DNA of 64,000 bases, from contig JAHCIT010000002.1 of assembly GCA_026129095.1 (NCBI GenBank), positions 248,001 to 312,000 on the forward strand. The letters are read 5' to 3'. Shown here in pieces: positions 62,738 through 64,000 of the stretch. Under the pieces are notes generated by a model. It saw only the letters and a program-made list of their open reading frames with translations, ran no database searches and had not been told where the DNA came from. Source of the DNA: Deltaproteobacteria bacterium. Lineage in GTDB: Bacteria; JAGRBM01; JAHCIT01. Numbering within the stretch: position 1 is the stretch's first letter; each line of letters begins with the position of its first letter. A program made the position numbers and the translations under genes.

Positions 62738-62743
62738 TTGACA
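62738..62743 (+). promoter_or_regulatory. -35 element near the second TetR gene
   Basis: TTGACA in an AT-rich region, 20 bases before the TetR start. No good -10 follows at the right distance (ATATGT with a 17-bp gap), so the promoter assignment is weak. Confidence 0.3.
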
Positions 62744-62762
62744 GCCTGACATTGGGAATGAT

Positions 62763-63392
62763 ATGTCATTCCGAATGACGACGGATCCCGTCACCGACAC
62801 GAAACTGGACCAGCGCCGCCGGGAGATCATCCAGGCGGCCTACAAGGTGTTTGCTGAAAAGGGATACCGCGACGCAGGCATTGCCGATATCGCCGCCGAA
62901 CTGAAGCTCGGGCACGGGACCTTCTACCGCTACTTCAAGAACAAGCGCGACATCTTCCTGTCGGTCGTGATGCAGGTGGCCGAGCGGCTGGCGGCGGCCA
63001 TCGCCTCCGAGCCGCCGGACGCCTCGCGCACGCTGGCCGAATACCGGGCGCAGGTCCGCCGGTGGGGCCACAAGCTGCTCGAAGTGATCCAGAAGGATCC
63101 CCGGATTGCCCGCATCCTCCTCCACGAGGCGATGGCGGTGGACCAGGAGATGACCGAGGCGGTGAACCGGTCGTGGGACATCAGCGCGCAGATCACCGAG
63201 TCCTATCTCGTCAACGGCAAGAAGCGCGGTTATCTCCGCGCCGACCTCGACACGCGCATCACCAGCATGGCCCTGAACGCGATCATCTTCGAGGCGATGC
63301 GTCGCGGAGTGGGCCAGACAGGCAGCTCCGAACTGGTCGAGACGTGGATTGACGCCATCGAGAAGCTGATGTTCGACGGGATCAGGGCCTGA
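62763..63392 (+). CDS. TetR/AcrR-family transcriptional regulator
   Basis: 209 residues (205 if the second ATG at 62775 is used). Helix-turn-helix at about 25-65 (IADIAAELKLGHGTFYRYFKNKRDIF), followed by a typical TetR ligand domain with a helix at RILLHEAMAVDQEMTEAVNR. A perfect 15-bp dyad GTCATTC-C-GAATGAC (62765-62779) covers both start codons, so autoregulation by blocking transcription or translation start is plausible. It is 35 bp upstream of the co-oriented BVMO and divergent from the frameshifted one. Confidence 0.87.
   Translation: MSFRMTTDPVTDTKLDQRRREIIQAAYKVFAEKGYRDAGIADIAAELKLGHGTFYRYFKNKRDIFLSVVMQVAERLAAAIASEPPDASRTLAEYRAQVRRWGHKLLEVIQKDPRIARILLHEAMAVDQEMTEAVNRSWDISAQITESYLVNGKKRGYLRADLDTRITSMALNAIIFEAMRRGVGQTGSSELVETWIDAIEKLMFDGIRA
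62765..62779. promoter_or_regulatory. Operator dyad overlapping the TetR start codons
   Basis: GTCATTC-C-GAATGAC, perfect 7-base arms. A related copy TTGGGAATGA (62753-62762) lies just before it against TTCCGAATGA (62769-62778) inside it. Confidence 0.55.
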
Positions 63393-63427
63393 AGCCGGAA
63401 CCAGCAGCATCAGGGAGAGGCAGCACC

Positions 63428-64000
63428 ATGAATATCTCGCCGGAGAGAGCCCACGAAAAACATCCGTCCAGGATTCCGCCCGCCGTGACCGATCACGAGG
63501 CCATCATCGTGGGCGCCGGCTTCGGCGGCATGGGCGCCGCCATCCAGCTGAACCGGATGGGGATCGACGACATCCTGATCCTGGACCGTGAAAACGGGGC
63601 CGGCGGGACGTGGCACGTGAATACCTATCCCGGCCTCGCCGTGGACATCGCCTCGACGACCTACTGCTATTCGTTCGAACCCAACCCGCACTGGTCGCGG
63701 GTCTATGCCCGCGGCGGCGAGCTGAAAAGCTATGCCAACCATGTCGCGGACAAATACAACCTGCGCCGGTTCATGCGCTTCGGCTCCAGCGTGGAGAAGG
63801 CTGTCTATAGCGAGAACGGCCGCTACTGGACCGTCCACACCGAAGGCCGGCCGCCGGTCACGGCCCGCATCCTCATTCTGGCCACCGGCTTCCTCGCGCA
63901 ACCCAAGATGCCCGACATTCCCGGCCTCGATTCGTTCGAGGGCAAGGTCATTCACACGGCCAGGTGGGACCACGGCTATGACCTTGCCGGCAAGCGGGCA
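63428..64000 (+). CDS. Flavin-containing (BVMO-type) monooxygenase, 3' end beyond the window
   Basis: 191 residues present. ATG at 63428 with AGGGAGAGG upstream. FAD-binding GAGFGG (about 29-34), GGTWHVNTYPGLAVDI and the BVMO fingerprint FEGKVIHTARWDHGYD are seen before the window ends. A paralogue of the gene at 5777 and of the frameshifted gene at 61004, but clearly diverged. It is likely co-transcribed with the TetR gene, 35 bp upstream. Substrate unknown. Confidence 0.9.
   Translation, partial: MNISPERAHEKHPSRIPPAVTDHEAIIVGAGFGGMGAAIQLNRMGIDDILILDRENGAGGTWHVNTYPGLAVDIASTTYCYSFEPNPHWSRVYARGGELKSYANHVADKYNLRRFMRFGSSVEKAVYSENGRYWTVHTEGRPPVTARILILATGFLAQPKMPDIPGLDSFEGKVIHTARWDHGYDLAGKRA

Overview
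The window is 64 kb of GC-rich, densely coded chromosomal DNA from a Gram-negative bacterium. Evidence for an outer membrane includes lipoproteins, beta-barrel proteins, a duplicated BamD-like TPR protein, MtgA and a type IV pilin. The mixture of sigma54 control, type IV pilin, ECF sigma factor, several Baeyer-Villiger-type flavin monooxygenases (BVMOs), SCP2, AMACR-like CoA-transferase and AtuA/DUF1446 fits an aerobic deltaproteobacterium-like lineage (Myxococcota or Binatota type). That placement is inference, because no rRNA, tRNA or other taxonomic marker is present. I see no tRNA, rRNA, CRISPR array, prophage or intact insertion sequence.

Layout. 0-5.6 kb: end of an MFS transporter, an MpaB-type oxygenase flanked by a 44-bp direct repeat, a DksA-like zinc finger protein, an SRPBCC protein, a PAS histidine kinase and a TetR regulator. 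5.7-14.3 kb: a lipid and acyl-CoA section (BVMO, acyltransferase, SCP2, CoA-transferase/racemase, enoyl-CoA-reductase-like SDR, acyl-CoA dehydrogenase) with rpsT and an RluA enzyme interspersed. 14.2-23 kb: TPR lipoproteins and an oligopeptide ABC transporter (A, B, C, D) with a stand-alone MshEN (c-di-GMP-binding type) gene between C and D. 23-25.7 kb: a type IV pilin with a sigma54 promoter and paired enhancer sites, its likely NtrC-type activator, and a candidate sigma54-dependent small RNA. 25.7-29.6 kb: metallo-hydrolase/SDR pair, folE-queD and an outer membrane protein. 29.6-39.9 kb: one gene for a 3416-residue surface lipoprotein (26 Ig-like repeats and a TolB-like propeller).

40-64 kb: a COG3146 acyltransferase with clpS-clpA, pta-ackA, aroB, a lidless Hsp70, an arsenic locus (arsC-aqpS facing arsI, an ECF sigma factor with a cysteine tail, and a lipoprotein), ssb, sixA, nfo, a glycosyltransferase with a probable CTG start, the AtuA-like gene behind a perfect palindromic operator, the BamD-like/mtgA pair, a frameshifted BVMO, and a second TetR-BVMO pair running off the end.

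The most interesting themes are: (1) the pilin/sigma54 regulatory island with a possible anti-Shine-Dalgarno small RNA; (2) an arsenic-detoxification set that appears to be controlled by a cysteine-tailed ECF sigma factor rather than ArsR; (3) the giant repeat lipoprotein, in which a subset of repeats carries close cysteine pairs; (4) long palindromic operators in front of acyl-CoA and AtuA catabolic genes.
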